From contig CM063109.1 of NCBI GenBank assembly GCA_031841125.1, positions 65,044,914 through 65,108,913 on the forward strand: DNA of 64,000 bases, written 5' to 3'. The notes beneath the pieces are model-generated. The model ran no database searches and was not told the origin of the DNA. It saw only the letters and a program-made list of their open reading frames with translations. The number at the start of each line of letters is the position of its first letter. The first letter of the stretch is position 1. This stretch comes from Acanthococcus lagerstroemiae (Eukaryota; Arthropoda; Insecta; Hemiptera; Eriococcidae). Positions 44,875 to 55,370 of the stretch are shown here, in pieces. A program made the translations under genes and the position numbers.

Positions 44875-46856
44875 AAATTCAAAAGCCATTTGTCGGAAAC
44901 GGCTAGCAAGGTATATGGAGTGGGGCACTGGAGATTTCGCTGCAGGATGACAAACCATTTACCTGAAGAAAGGATTATCTTTCAAAATTAAGCTGTCGCT
45001 AAATTTGAGTTCCTTGGTATTTGAGCTCCAACAAAATTGTTTCAGTAGTTCAGTTTTAAGCCTAAGCACGATTTGTTCTTCTCATCTCTTTGAAACTGTT
45101 CGAAATTTCTAGCTTTGTTTCAGTGGAGGTATTTTTGTGTAGATGCGTGTCTGTATATTGTTTTTTTACATAAGTTCTACATATTCAGCATTAACGCTCA
45201 GGAGCCATTCGAAATATTTGGAAAAATTTTGACAGTCATCTTGACAGAAACTAAGAGATTGAATTTCGAAAGTTCTTGAAATAAGTAAGGGATGCCCCTA
45301 GTACCTATAATTGGCATGAATGCTATTTATTTTGCTTCTTTATTTGCGAGGGTATAGGTGTTCATGGATTTGAAAATTTCCCCTGGAAAACGGTATACTT
45401 TTTTCCTTTGAATCTTCATTTGCTTATTTTTAGCCAAATTACTATACAAAAATCTTAACCACCATTTCGGGGGGAAATATTTTAGAAATTTCTTGAATAA
45501 TTGTGTGTACTCTACTACTTTAGTCTAAACTTAAAAATTTCAATATGAATCGTTTATTTCAGGAATATAAACTGCCATCGATTTGATTTTCGTTGTTAAT
45601 AGTTAGTTTCTGATAGTAACATGGAGAATAAAAGGAATCACTTTCTACTTTTATGAGCTTGTAAAACAAAATGTTGGCAGAAAGCAACGAATGAAGGATG
45701 CGCAATTTTAGAAACTTAAACGAGTTACAGGTTTAAGGGACCATACGCGAACGGAAAAGAGACTTCAGCGACCAAATATAAAAAAATTACACATAAATAT
45801 GTACTTGGAAAAATTGATTTGTTCTTGCTTTTTTGGGAGGAGAGGGGGGGGAGATTTGCCTTACTATATTTTACCGAAATAAGTGCATATCGTTGTCAGT
45901 GTAGCATATCTTTGTGCGTATTCTACTTGAGCGATCCAAAATGCATAATTGAGCTGTATTTTGGCGAGATAAATGTCTGAAAAATAATTTTTTACGTGAA
46001 CGAAGAGGTTTTTAGAGTTGGGACTGACATATGATAAAAGTTGAAGCAGATAACGACTGGAGAGAGTAGTAACCTCACTGCCATTTAGTCGACCTGTTGG
46101 AAAAAAATTGGAAAATACCGTTCAAGTTCGAAAAACCAAGTTAGCGCAAAAAAGAGCCATTTCTACCTTTTTTTAAAAGTCAAATTAATCAAAAAACATA
46201 AAAACAAAAGCAAAAAACAACCGTTTTAATTGAGATATTTATTTGCTCTTCCCTCAATGCGATTTGCTTCTGAGTCTAAAACGTGCAGTATTACACCATC
46301 GGGAAGAAAATTTTCATATTTCTGAATTACTTCCCTTGAAAAATTTTATTTTCCGAAAAGTATAGTTTCTCAAATCGCCTCACAACTTGACAGTGTCTGT
46401 ATTCTTCAATCTTCCCACTTTATTAGTCTATAGTGCAAGTAAAATAATTTCCGTGTTTCAGTTTAAAATAGTTATATTTTGAAATATATATATTTCGTTT
46501 CCACGTAATAGATCTATGCTAGTTAGCAGAGACTAGATCTGTAGGCAAAAACCTTTTTGGTCTATTGAGGTTTCTGAACGAATCAGGAAATTCTGAAATC
46601 GTTGAGCTAACTGGAATACAGCCTTTTCTGGACTATTTTCTCTTAAAAGTGGCATTTTCGTCTAAAATTGATATTTTTAGAGACTTTTTGGGACTATTTT
46701 GGGTAGAAATCTAATTCTCGAGACTATTTTGTCAATTTTCAATATTTTGGGGAAAAAATTCTAAATTTTTGATTTTTTGCGAAGAAAATTTTTTTAAAAT
46801 TTATTTCACCCGATCAAAATTGAAAAATCGTAACAACCTTATTACTTGTTGCAATG
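44875..46856. other. unassigned AT-rich DNA
   Basis: No gene is seen. From about 46,600 the words GGACTATTTT and GACTTTTTGGGAC begin to recur, leading into repeat R4. Confidence 0.45.
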
Positions 46857-47029
46857 AAGTATTTTGATTCAGTATTGTTACGTTGTGCCTAGTTTAGAAG
46901 GAAAAGAAATTTAAAAATTAGGTCCAGTTTTCCAATACTTTTAATTTGATACTCGTGAAGCCATAGGGACTTTTTGGGACTATTTTACTTTTTTAAGACT
47001 ATTTCTCTTTTATGGCAGGGTATCTAGCA
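46857..47029. repeat. interspersed repeat R4, copy 1
   Basis: Matches the complement of 60,270-60,435 through TAGGTCCAGTTTTC, TTTAATTTGATA, TGAAGCCATAGGGACTTTTT and ACTATTTC. The same GGGACTTTTTGGGAC words also occur at 46,680-46,705, so the family is repeated locally as well. Confidence 0.6.
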
Positions 47030-47335
47030 GTAATTTAAGTCATTTAACGTTATTATTTTCTATCATGGTCATTTGGAAATTTAAAAATCAGCAAATTATA
47101 CCTTGAAAGAGTGAATAAAGAATTTAGAATTGGAAAATTCTATTATAGTGACCAGGGCCGCAATTTTTATCCATGGCATAGGTATATTCTAGAAGTTTCA
47201 AGTTCTTCAAGAATCACAGAATTCTGAGTCGAATGAGCAGCATTTCATTTTGCATATTTCGCATATTTTGGCATTTACCTTGTGCATTCATAGCTATATG
47301 GGGGAAAAGGTCATCTAGAAGTCATTTATTTTCAA
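47030..47335 (-). repeat. interspersed repeat R3, copy 2
   Basis: Complementary copy of 27,400-27,790: GACCAGGGCCGCAATTTTTA, GAATCACAGAATTCTGAGTC, GAGCAGCATTTC and GCATATTTCGCATATT are the inverted equivalents. It follows R4 directly. Confidence 0.65.
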
Positions 47336-47509
47336 AATTCGATTTTGTTTGACACCTTGTATCGGGACCTTCTATGGACTATTTAGATCTTCTTAGAGAC
47401 GTTTAATACGATTAATTTTTGAGATTTTAGTTCCTAAAAATCCAGACCTTGCTAATTAGCTATGTAATACATAGTGAGATTCCTATCAACCAAGCGGCCA
47501 ACCTTCTAA

Positions 47510-47930
47510 CAGTTACAGTCAAATCTCTATAACTCGAAGTTCAAGGGAAACCTAAATTTCTTTGAGTTATAGAGGCTGTCGACTAGAAGAAGTTCGAATT
47601 AAAGAGGCTTGGATGGTAAAAATTCGAGTTATAGAGGTTTCTATTTTTTTTTTTTTTTTTTTTTAATTATAAAAAGCTTCCAAAATTTAGATAAGAGGCT
47701 CATAATGCATCAAAATTCGAGTTAAAGACGTGCCCCCCCCCGAAGAAAACAAAAACTTTGAGTTATAGAGGCTCTGTATTCGGCGTGTACACATAGAAAT
47801 AATTTTGCGTAGGCTTCTTGTGGGGATGTGAAAGGAAATGAAGAAATATTCGAGTTGTGCAGGTTTTCGAGTAGAAGAAGTACGACTGATCAAGGGTCGA
47901 ATGTGTTTTACTGTTTTTTCTTCTTCTCTC
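47510..47930. repeat. degenerate GAGTTATAGAGG repeat, possible Tc1/mariner-like MITE
   Basis: The word TCGAGTTATAGAGG or close variants occurs about six times (about 47,566, 47,595, 47,628, 47,709, 47,758, 47,850), preceded by CAGTCAAATCTCTATAACTCGAA at about 47,515-47,538. The right end AGGGTCGAATGTGTTTTACTG is a poor inverse of the left end. A 22-bp T run (47,646-47,667) and a C run (47,728-47,736) interrupt it. The start resembles mariner-type MITEs that begin CAGT.AA.CTCTATAA, but the ends are too decayed to be sure. Confidence 0.5.
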
Positions 47931-48365
47931 AAAATTTAACTCTAGGTTACATTACAGGATGTGACTAGCTTTCTCTAAGTGACCTAAGTCAGAAAAAGTG
48001 ATTCGTCAAAAAAAAAAGGAAAAAACTGTGTAACTCCCAAAATAATAGCGTATTCAAAAAGGTAAAAGTTTAAAAATGGTTTTCAGGGGTCTGAGAATAC
48101 TGAAAAAGCATTCATGAAGAGTTTGTATTTCATGTGTAATAAGCCATAACTTCGTGACTTAGCTCACTTTGGAAGAACAAATTGGACTCGGAAATGCTGT
48201 AATGTGGTTTCTCTTGTATTTGAAATCAGATTTTCAACGTTGTAAGTCCCAGTATTGCTATCTGTTGAAAACCATTTTGAACCTTTTTTTTTTTTGTCAT
48301 TCGTAATGGTGTTAAAATGAAACAAAATTTTCCGGATGAAATCCTTGTAATAGTATATTACACAC
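47931..48365. other. unassigned DNA
   Basis: No coding or repeat signal is recognised apart from short homopolymers. Confidence 0.45.
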
Positions 48366-48465
48366 CAAGAGTCAAAAGTGAGTGTTTACATGGTGAGGGA
48401 AAGTTTGCGAACGAGCGTAGCGAGTGAGCAATTCCCGAGTCATGTAGACTCACTTTTGGCTCTTG
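48366..48465. mobile_element. 100-bp foldback element
   Basis: Arms CAAGAGTCAAAAGTGAGT (48,366-48,383) and the complement ACTCACTTTTGGCTCTTG (48,448-48,465) match at 17 of 18 bases and continue inward as TTACATG / CATGTAG. The loop contains GAACGAGCGTAGCGAGTGAGC, itself partly palindromic. Outer flanks keep weak inverted similarity (ACACAC / TTGTGG). No coding content. Confidence 0.7.
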
Positions 48466-48713
48466 TTGTGGAAGATATTTTTAATACTACTTGATCAGAA
48501 GCGGCAATGTTTTTCGCTGACATGGTCTGTATTTTTTTTTTAAATCTATTTATTTATTTAAATTATAGACAAGCGATCCTTGGTGTGCGTAATTAATTCA
48601 AAAATTTAATTTGCTCAGTTAATTAATACAAAGTACAGTATCACAATCTTGTCTTCAGTTTGTTCACGTGCACAAACAGCATACACAGGTAGTGGCCAGC
48701 AAAAACGTAATTC

Positions 48714-48790
48714 GCTGCGTGGCCGAGTGGTTAGAGACAATTGCTGCATTTCAATCAGATGTTTTAATGGACGCGGGTTCGATTCCCCGA
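48714..48790 (+). repeat. tRNA-like pol III unit (Ser/Leu-like), probable SINE head or pseudogene
   Basis: Contains GCTGCGTGGCCGAGTGGTTA (A box TGGCCGAGTGG) and CGCGGGTTCGATTCCCC (B box exact) at tRNA-like spacing. An anticodon-like stem ATTG/CAAT encloses CTGCATTT. The 5' and 3' ends do not pair as an acceptor stem, so an active tRNA is unlikely. It could be a SINE different from S1. Confidence 0.5.
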
Positions 48791-49377
48791 TACAAAATTA
48801 CTGGCCAGCAGTTTTTTCATGTAAAAACGCTTTACATTGCGGGACATTTACTGTACATGCAGGTTTCGTTAGCACTCGATGCATGAATGATAGACGCTTC
48901 TTGTCATCCGGAAAACACCAACGTACATTGCCTTTCTGATCAAGTAGTATTAAAAAACCTTTATTTTCGACATCGGAGGTTGGATTTGCAGCTATATTGT
49001 GGATCGCGTGGAGTTGAACAGGTTAGGCCATTTTGGAAGCCAAACGTACCTCGACTTCGGTCACTTTGGAAGCAAGTCACTTTTTTAATCGCTGGTAACA
49101 CTGCAATAAAAGTAGGTTGGAAGATGCCCAAACGTGCCTTTGATAGCTTCCATTTCGTACCACCAGATGGCGCGTCAAACTCACTTTTTACAAAAATTGG
49201 CTTAGGTCACTTTGGAAACGAGCTCTTCAAGTCGGCAAAAGATAATGAACAAAATAAATATTGGATATGCTCCATATGGAGGAGAAAATGTGTTCGGATT
49301 TCCTATACAAAGCACAATTTCACTTTTGTCTTGTGTATTTAATGTGATTTTATATTTTATGAGTGAGTTGAGAGGGA
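48791..49377. other. unassigned DNA with an unsupported 151-codon frame
   Basis: The plus frame 48,887-49,342 is open for 151 codons but overlaps an antisense frame of similar length (49,202-49,642), has no recognised domain and includes locally repeated nucleotide words (TCACTTTGGAA at about 49,063 and 49,207). It is not accepted as a gene. Confidence 0.4.
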
Positions 49378-49392
49378 GTATACCAGGGGGTG

Positions 49393-49491
49393 GTGTGGTA
49401 GGACGTATGGGGATGTACGCGTGACAATGTGGCCCCTGAGACACCACACCCCCGGCCCCGGAAACTACCCTTTCGAGTATCGCATCAGTGG
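49393..49491 (+). mobile_element. short SINE-like repeat, family S2, copy C, with 15-bp target duplication
   Basis: 99 bp: GTGTGGTAGGACGTATGGGG, GATGTACGCGTG, GGCCCCTGAGACACCAC, CGGAAACTACCCTTTCGAG, TATCGCATCAGTGG. It is flanked by identical GTATACCAGGGGGTG 15-mers (49,378-49,392 and 49,492-49,506). A duplication this long indicates LINE-type target-primed insertion instead of a cut-and-paste element. There is no poly(A) tail. The TTTCGAGTATC word near the 3' end is a partial B-box match. Confidence 0.85.
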
Positions 49492-49506
49492 GTATACCAG
49501 GGGGTG

Positions 49507-50742
49507 TACCGTAATACAGGGGCCCTTTTTGAAATGCTTCACGCCACCTCCCATAAACGGGAGCGCGTCCCTGTTTCTTGATCGCTCGATTTGCACGAAG
49601 AGTAAAAATTGAAAGAATCCACGTTGTATGATTTCGTTCCACACATTCGTCCGCAAGTCTTCAAGTCATCTCTGGCTGTCTGCAAATCTTCATTCGGCTT
49701 CCCATGTACGCGACAGCATCTCCCTTCCGCGACAGAAACTCCTCTCCTGACTTAATTCGTTTTCTTGCAACTTGTCACGTAATAGGGCGCACCTTCTAGG
49801 CGTTCTCATTATTTGGACGCTTCTAGGCGTGCCTGGAAATCATATAAAAAATGTTTATTGGTCGCAATTCATCGCTAGGTAGCATCACAGCAGCGTGTGT
49901 CTGTCTGAAGGCTCGTGTGTCGCACCGTGCCCTCGATATGTACCGATGAACGATAAAAAGAAGCCAGAAAGAAGCGTGCCTGTAAATGGTAGCTGGTTTG
50001 AGCTTGTACGACTAAAAATTTAACGCATAATTACGCCTAACCGACGTTAAAATTTGAAGAAGAAAAAAAGGTCGTTATTCTAGCTGTGAAGTACACATGT
50101 GTAGTATTAAAAAACGTTTGTATATCGTTGCATGTAAGAGAATTTTCGACGTCTTCGTAATTACGTTAATTTATTCGTTAATTTCAAACAGTAGGTCACT
50201 AATGTAGAAGACACAATTTTGCGCGCAGGCGGTACACCGTACTTACTCGAAACGGAAAGAGGAAAAAACGGACAAAATTGATACTTGCTCGCGTATATTA
50301 GGGCTCTATTATAGTCGTTATGTAATCAGAATTATTCGTCTGAGAAATTTCTCGACGAAAGATTACCGGGTACGCCCGCCAATGTCGGGCGACTCGAATA
50401 GCTGTCGCGAAATTTTGAAATTCTGCCGCGATAAAATCTGAAATTATGGCGCAGAATTGAAAAGGAAATTATGTTCGTTAGTTATTAACAGTTCGGTGGA
50501 GTAAAGATATCGCGTAGAAAAGTCGTAAAAACATCGCCGGGATTTGTGTTGCAATTAATCGTCGACCTTGGATCACAAAGCTGAAAATTTCAGCCGTCAG
50601 GCTGGTATTGCCCTGTATCGTCGCACTTAACCAAATGAGCAGGAGCGGCTGTTAAATATTTGATTTTTTATTAAAGTTGATACGAGATGGATGCCAGTAG
50701 AGCTGATTGACTCGCCACGTGTACTGATTGAAATATTGATTG
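49507..50742. other. unassigned DNA
   Basis: No recognised gene. The part from 50,200 to 50,600 is richer in CpG than its surroundings but shows no coding motif. Confidence 0.45.
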
Positions 50743-50750
50743 GTTTCTGA

Positions 50751-51762
50751 CAGTGTTGCCGATTTTTTTTTCAGCGGATGCGTTCTTAGTGGAAAAAGAT
50801 GCTGATTGGGTGTCAGAAAGTCAGAAAAAGGTGCTACATTTCGGATGTTAGAAAAAAATTTCATTTTACCTAGTCTATATCAAATTGTGATTCTGAAAAT
50901 GAAAAAAATGCGTCAAAATATTATTCATGATTCATCATGTTTTGAACGGAGCGAAAATAGAAGGTAAAACCTACTGAAGGATGATAAAAAAAGAAGCTAA
51001 TAATTCGTAGTCACACTCTGATTTTTAAAACATCAAATTCTTTAGAAATAAAATTAACTAATAAAATGTTATATTTTTTTTCAAGAAAAGAAGTTTAAAT
51101 ACACTCATTTTAAGAAAAATTCAAGTTTTACTTATTGAATGTTGTATGTATGCTTATGAGAATTTTTCAATGATGTAGGGTAAAATTCCGTAGTTTTACA
51201 AAATAAGTGAATTTTGAAAACATCAAGTCAGGATTACTTATCTCAATATCAAAAATTTGAAAAATGTTGTATTATCACATTTTATTAATAAATCATTGCA
51301 AGTGGGCAAAAAAAAAAAAAAAATAATAAAAGCAATTCTGAGAAAATTAAAGAATCAGCACTACGCCTACAGAACATATAGTACAATGACTGTATCGAGC
51401 ATCATATCAAATGAATAGAATTTTCGAAAATTAAAAATTATAAAATCAGCACTGGGCTTTATGAAAATGTAATTTCATTTGTGCCCCAATATGGCGGCCT
51501 AGTTTACGTAGGTACGCAGTAACTACAGTATCATAGCTAGACTACCTCATTCCTGATTTCCTACTTCTACTACCTTCTATTTTGGTTTATAACATTACAA
51601 AGTAAATTTTTTTCACGGATGTTAAAATTTGAAATTCGATGTGGAAAAAAATCTGACTGGATGCTAACAGGAGACGCCAGATTCCAGATTGAAATTTTTG
51701 GAAGCTAGATGAAGTGAAGGATGCTAAATCTAGCATCCAAGATGCCAACTTGGCAACTCCGG
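50751..51762. mobile_element. 1.0-kb nonautonomous hAT-like element, family CAGTGTTGCC
   Basis: Left end CAGTGTTGCCGA and the complement of the right end CCGGAGTTGCCAA agree at most positions with one gap. Flanks GTTTCTGA (50,743-50,750) and CTTTCTGA (51,763-51,770) match at 7 of 8 bases. The inside carries repeated GGATGC / GCATCC words near both ends (for example AAGGATGCTAAATCTAGCATCC at about 51,717-51,738, itself a hairpin) and no coding frame. Confidence 0.65.
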
Positions 51763-51770
51763 CTTTCTGA

Positions 51771-52158
51771 CTTCTGTACCGCCAATCTCAAATTCGAACG
51801 AAGGGTACGCTGTAGGTGGTGGAAATTATAAACTGGGGTACTGATAACGTAGCTAAGTATTGAGGTTTTGTCAATTTCTTGATTTTTTCTGCTCGTTTCA
51901 TGAATTTAATGAATTAGAATTGCGTTCGTGTTGTAAAATTTACCTAATAAATCATGGCCGGTACAGATTTCACCTGAAGCAGGGTGAAATACTGTGTCTA
52001 ACACGTTAGAGGAACATTGACATGCACTGCTTGGTTTCATTTATCCTATCCATTTTTCGTTGTAAAATTTCAAATTTCACATAATATCGAACATATGAAA
52101 GCAAAATCTTGGCAAAACACATCCATATCTATACTAAATGTATTACTAATAAGTTACA
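51771..52158. other. unassigned DNA
   Basis: No gene or repeat is recognised. Confidence 0.45.
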
Positions 52159-52630
52159 TACAAACCCCGGGTATCCGAACTAATTGGGGAATTTGGTGCT
52201 TCGGATAGTCAAAAATTCGGATAATACGGACTTTTATTCCAATCTGTTATAAATAAGGGCAAGAAGAACGAATGCGCTGTATTATGAATAAAAATAATGA
52301 CCACATAGATGACTACCGCATCATGTAACACAGAAATGATTAGAAAAATGACGTAAAAAAAGGTACAGTAAATACTTTGACTGTAAAAAAAAAAAAAAAA
52401 TGAAAAATTGAAAAGAATTCGTTTTTTCCAAAACTAGTCCCGTGATTTTTTGCAACATTTGTGACTCGTTTTCTGGCTGCACTGTCTCTCCATTTCCTCA
52501 ACATCATGACGTCCGCAAACGAGAGTCGGATAACACGGTCAATGTTCGGATAATCGGGAGAGGTTCTGGTGGCTTCGGATAATACGGTACTTCGGATAAT
52601 CGGGGTTCGGATAACAGGGGTTCCACTGTA
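52159..52630. mobile_element. Tc1/mariner- or pogo-like MITE
   Basis: The right end complement reads TACAGTGGAACCCCTGTTA followed by TCCGAAC; the left end TACAAACCCCGGGTATCCGAAC is the same with a short deletion. The TTCGGATAATACGG word recurs in direct and slightly varied form (52,200-52,230 and 52,525-52,615). This kind of end with TA at the border is typical of mariner/pogo-derived MITEs. There is no coding frame. Confidence 0.75.
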
Positions 52631-53139
52631 TTCATCTTTTCGTCCAGCGATTACAGCGTTTCTAGCAGAATTCGAATATGCGAATTGAAAAATGAAACTG
52701 AAAGTGCTCGGATTTGGGAGTCAAGATAACTTCAGCTCTCGATGTATCATTACTGGCTGGCCTATGAAAAATTCTGAAATCGTATCACGCCGCTCTTATA
52801 CAGAGATTCATCCCATTTTCGAGGATTTCTCTTTAATCGCTGTATGTTGAAAACAGGGTATGGAGTCAGAGCCGCAGTTAGAGTGCCACTAGATTTCTCA
52901 AGGACCTCAAATTCCTCAAGAACAGAGCCAGAGTCAGCGCTGGAACTTTGAAAAGACAAAATTTGCTATGGGCAGCAGTGTAGAGTGGAAGTTGATGATA
53001 GGTCCATCAAATTTCTCGAGGTTAGAGCTGGAGCCAGAGCCGAGGCATTGAAAAAGTAGATGGTTCCACAGCCCTGTTTGAAGATGAACCTATTCTGGGC
53101 TGGTATTATGGAAAATGCTATCAAGCAAATGTACCAGTT
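52631..53139. other. unassigned DNA with GAGCC-rich degenerate repeat
   Basis: Between 52,860 and 53,045 words such as GAGCCAGAG, AGAGCCG and AATTTCTC recur in two loosely similar blocks about 120 bp apart. No gene is recognised. Confidence 0.4.
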
Positions 53140-53193
53140 CAGTAAGTTTTCCCTATGAATGATTCCCTTATATGGTTTTCCTGTATGATTCTT

Positions 53194-53302
53194 CGATGAT
53201 AGAGGGGCGTATGGCGATGCACGCATGCCAAATTGGCGTCGGGACACCGCACCCCCTGTTCCGGAAACGCCCCAAATAGGCCTGCGTCAGAATAGGGGGG
53301 AT
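53194..53302 (+). mobile_element. short SINE-like repeat, family S2, copy D
   Basis: Blocks CGATGATAGAGGGGCGTATGG, CGATGCACGCATGCC, ATTGGCGTCGGGACACC, CGGAAACGCCCC and GCCTGCGTCAGAA. Flanks CCTGTATGATTCTT (53,180-53,193) and CCTGTTTGATTCTT (53,303-53,316) match at 13 of 14 bases and fit a target duplication, although the host satellite also contains CCTGTATGATT words. Confidence 0.7.
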
Positions 53303-53343
53303 CCTGTTTGATTCTTGTATTTAGTATACGTAGTTTCCCTGTT

Positions 53344-53698
53344 CAGGATGTCTGCTGGTCATAAAAATCATAAAAGTCATAAAAAAGTCATGAATTTTTC
53401 TCAGTGGTCATGAAAATTGAAAAAGTCATGAAAAAGTCATGAACTTCAACTGACGGTCATGGATTTTTGCAAAATTACATAATAATGAAATTACAACATG
53501 GGAAAAGAAATGGAGTTACATTAGTTAATGCTGTCCCAGCGCTGCCTATATACTTATTTTAGTTAACGTTACAGAGAATTTACAAATTTCGACTAAAAAT
53601 TGAATTTTAAAAACAAAATGATGAACCTCGTTTGACCAATAAAAAAAGGTCATGAAAATGTCATGAATTTCAGAACTATTGATTCAGTAGACACCCTG
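53344..53698. mobile_element. TIR element with GTCATGAA repeats, hAT-like ends
   Basis: Ends CAGGATGTCTGCTG (53,344-53,357) and the complement of CAGGGTGTCTACTG (53,685-53,698) match at 12 of 14 bases. The inside repeats GTCATGAAAAAGTCATGAA-like words at both ends. CAGG...CCTG ends suggest hAT, but the neighbouring octamers (TCCCTGTT and ATGAGTCT) do not match, so a flank may be rearranged in the surrounding satellite. Confidence 0.7.
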
Positions 53699-55250
53699 AT
53701 GAGTCTCCTGTATCATCCCCTATATGGTTCCATGTCTGATTTTCTTATATGAATTTCTTGTATAATGTCCCATTTGTTTTCCTGACATTATTCCTTTACT
53801 TGATTTCCCTATACAACTTTCTTATATGTGTACTGTTTCTTGTATGAATTCTATGCATGCTGTTTCTATTTTATTTCCCTACATTATTAGATGATAACCC
53901 TGTATCATCTCCATGTATGATTTCCTTCTATGTTCTATGAGTTTCCTTTGTAGTTCCTTTCGTATAATTGCCCTATTTAATGTATCTGCATTATTTCCCT
54001 GTACACATAATTCCCCTCTGTCATCCCTCTGGTTTTCTCCATGTAATTTTCTTACATAAATTTTCTGTATAATATCCTATTTTTTGTCTTTACATGATTT
54101 CCTTGTTTGATTTCCCTGTCTGATTTCCTATGCAAATGTCCTATATGGATTCTCTGCATGCTATTCTTATGTTATTTCCCTACAGATGTTTGCCCTATAT
54201 GATCTCCATGTATGATTTCCTTCTATAATCCCATTATAAAAGTTTCCTCTGCAGTTCCGTTGTATGATTTCCCTATTTTGTATTTCTGCATTATCTACCT
54301 ATACACATAATTCCTTTCTACCATCCTGAATTTTTTCCAATGTTATTTTATTGTCCTTACATAATTTCCTTGTTTGATGTCCCTGTCTGATTTCCATGTA
54401 CAAATGTTCTGTATGGATTTTTTGCACAATATTTATATTTCTATGTTTATTTCTCTACACGATTAGATGATTACCCTGTATCATCTGCATGTATGATTTC
54501 CTTTTGCAATCCCGTTATGTGAGTTTCCTCTACAGTTCTCTTACACGATTTCCCTATTCAACATTTCCGTATTATTTCCCTGTACACATAACCCCCCTCT
54601 ACCCTCTACCATCCTCCTGTATGTTTTCCCTGTATGATTTTTTTACATGAATCTTCTGTATAATATCCTTTTTGTTGTCTTTACATGATTCCCTTATTTG
54701 TTTTCCCCCGCACAACTTTCCTATACAATACTCCTATATGGATCCACTGCATAATATTCTTATGTTCTTTTCCTACATAAGATTATTATCTTGCATCATC
54801 TCCATAGATGATTTCTTTCTGCAACCCGTTGTACGAGTTGATTTTCTTTGCAGTTTCTTTGTATATGAGTCTTTTTATACGATTTTCCCGTTCAATATTT
54901 CTATATTATTTTTTACCTGGACGTATAATTAGCCCATTATATGATTTCCTATCGCGATTCTCTTGTACTATTTCCCTATTTAATATTTCTATATTCTTTC
55001 TTACATGTACGGTTACAGTATATCATAGCTCTATGTGTCCTAATCCCTGGCTTCTTGTGTAGTTGCCCTGTATGTATTCCTCTACGATTCCATTGTATGA
55101 TTTTCCTATATGACTTTCATGCACGATTTCCCTACACAACTTTCCTATACCGTTTTCCTATGTATAATTTACCCGTACCATGGTTCTTAGTATTTTTTAG
55201 AGTCTCAGGCAAAGAGAAAGAAAGGTGAAGGCCAGATTCTTAGAATAATA

Positions 55251-55370
55251 TCGATGATGGAGGGGCGTATAGCGATGCACGCTTGCCTGATTGGCCCCGG
55301 GATACTGCACCCCCTATCCCGGATACGCCCCGAATGGGCCTGCGTCAGAATTGGGAGGGATCGCTTTGAG
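55251..55370 (+). mobile_element. short SINE-like repeat, family S2, copy E
   Basis: TCGATGATGGAGGGGCGTATAG, CGATGCACGCTTGCC, ATTGGCCCCGGGATACTGC, CGGATACGCCCC, GGGCCTGCGTCAGAATTGGG. Closest to copy D; both share the GATGATGGAGG start and the GCCTGCGTCAGAA end, a subtype different from copies C and F. No target duplication is recognised. Confidence 0.68.

Larger units (their letters stand above)
53140..55195. repeat. hierarchical satellite: short TGTATGATTTCCCTA-like units in a higher-order period of about 280-315 bp
   Basis: Nearly 2 kb of pyrimidine-rich sequence built from varied words of roughly 15-20 bp such as TGTATGATTTCC, TATTTCCCTA and CTTACATGA. A higher-order repeat is marked by AGATGATAACCCTGTATCATCT-like landmarks at 53,889, 54,184, 54,465 and 54,780 (steps 295, 281, 315 bp), each followed by CATGTATGATTTCCTT and, about 120 bp later, TTATTTCCCTGTACACATAA. 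SINE-like S2 copy D (53,194-53,302) and a TIR element (53,344-53,698) interrupt the left end. Frames here (54,672-55,228) are by-products of the repeat. Confidence 0.85.

Noticed and set aside
48714..48790. Functional tRNA gene
   Set aside because: A and B boxes are good, but the acceptor stem does not pair and the anticodon arm is poor. The same applies to 23,538-23,606 and 7,516-7,585.
48887..49342. 151-codon plus-strand open frame
   Set aside because: No recognised domain, overlapped by an antisense frame of 146 codons, and built partly from a locally repeated nucleotide word; length alone is not convincing in a 64-kb window.
54672..55228. Three overlapping hydrophobic frames (membrane-protein-like)
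   Set aside because: They are translations of the pyrimidine-rich satellite, which gives Phe/Leu/Ser-rich peptides in any frame.
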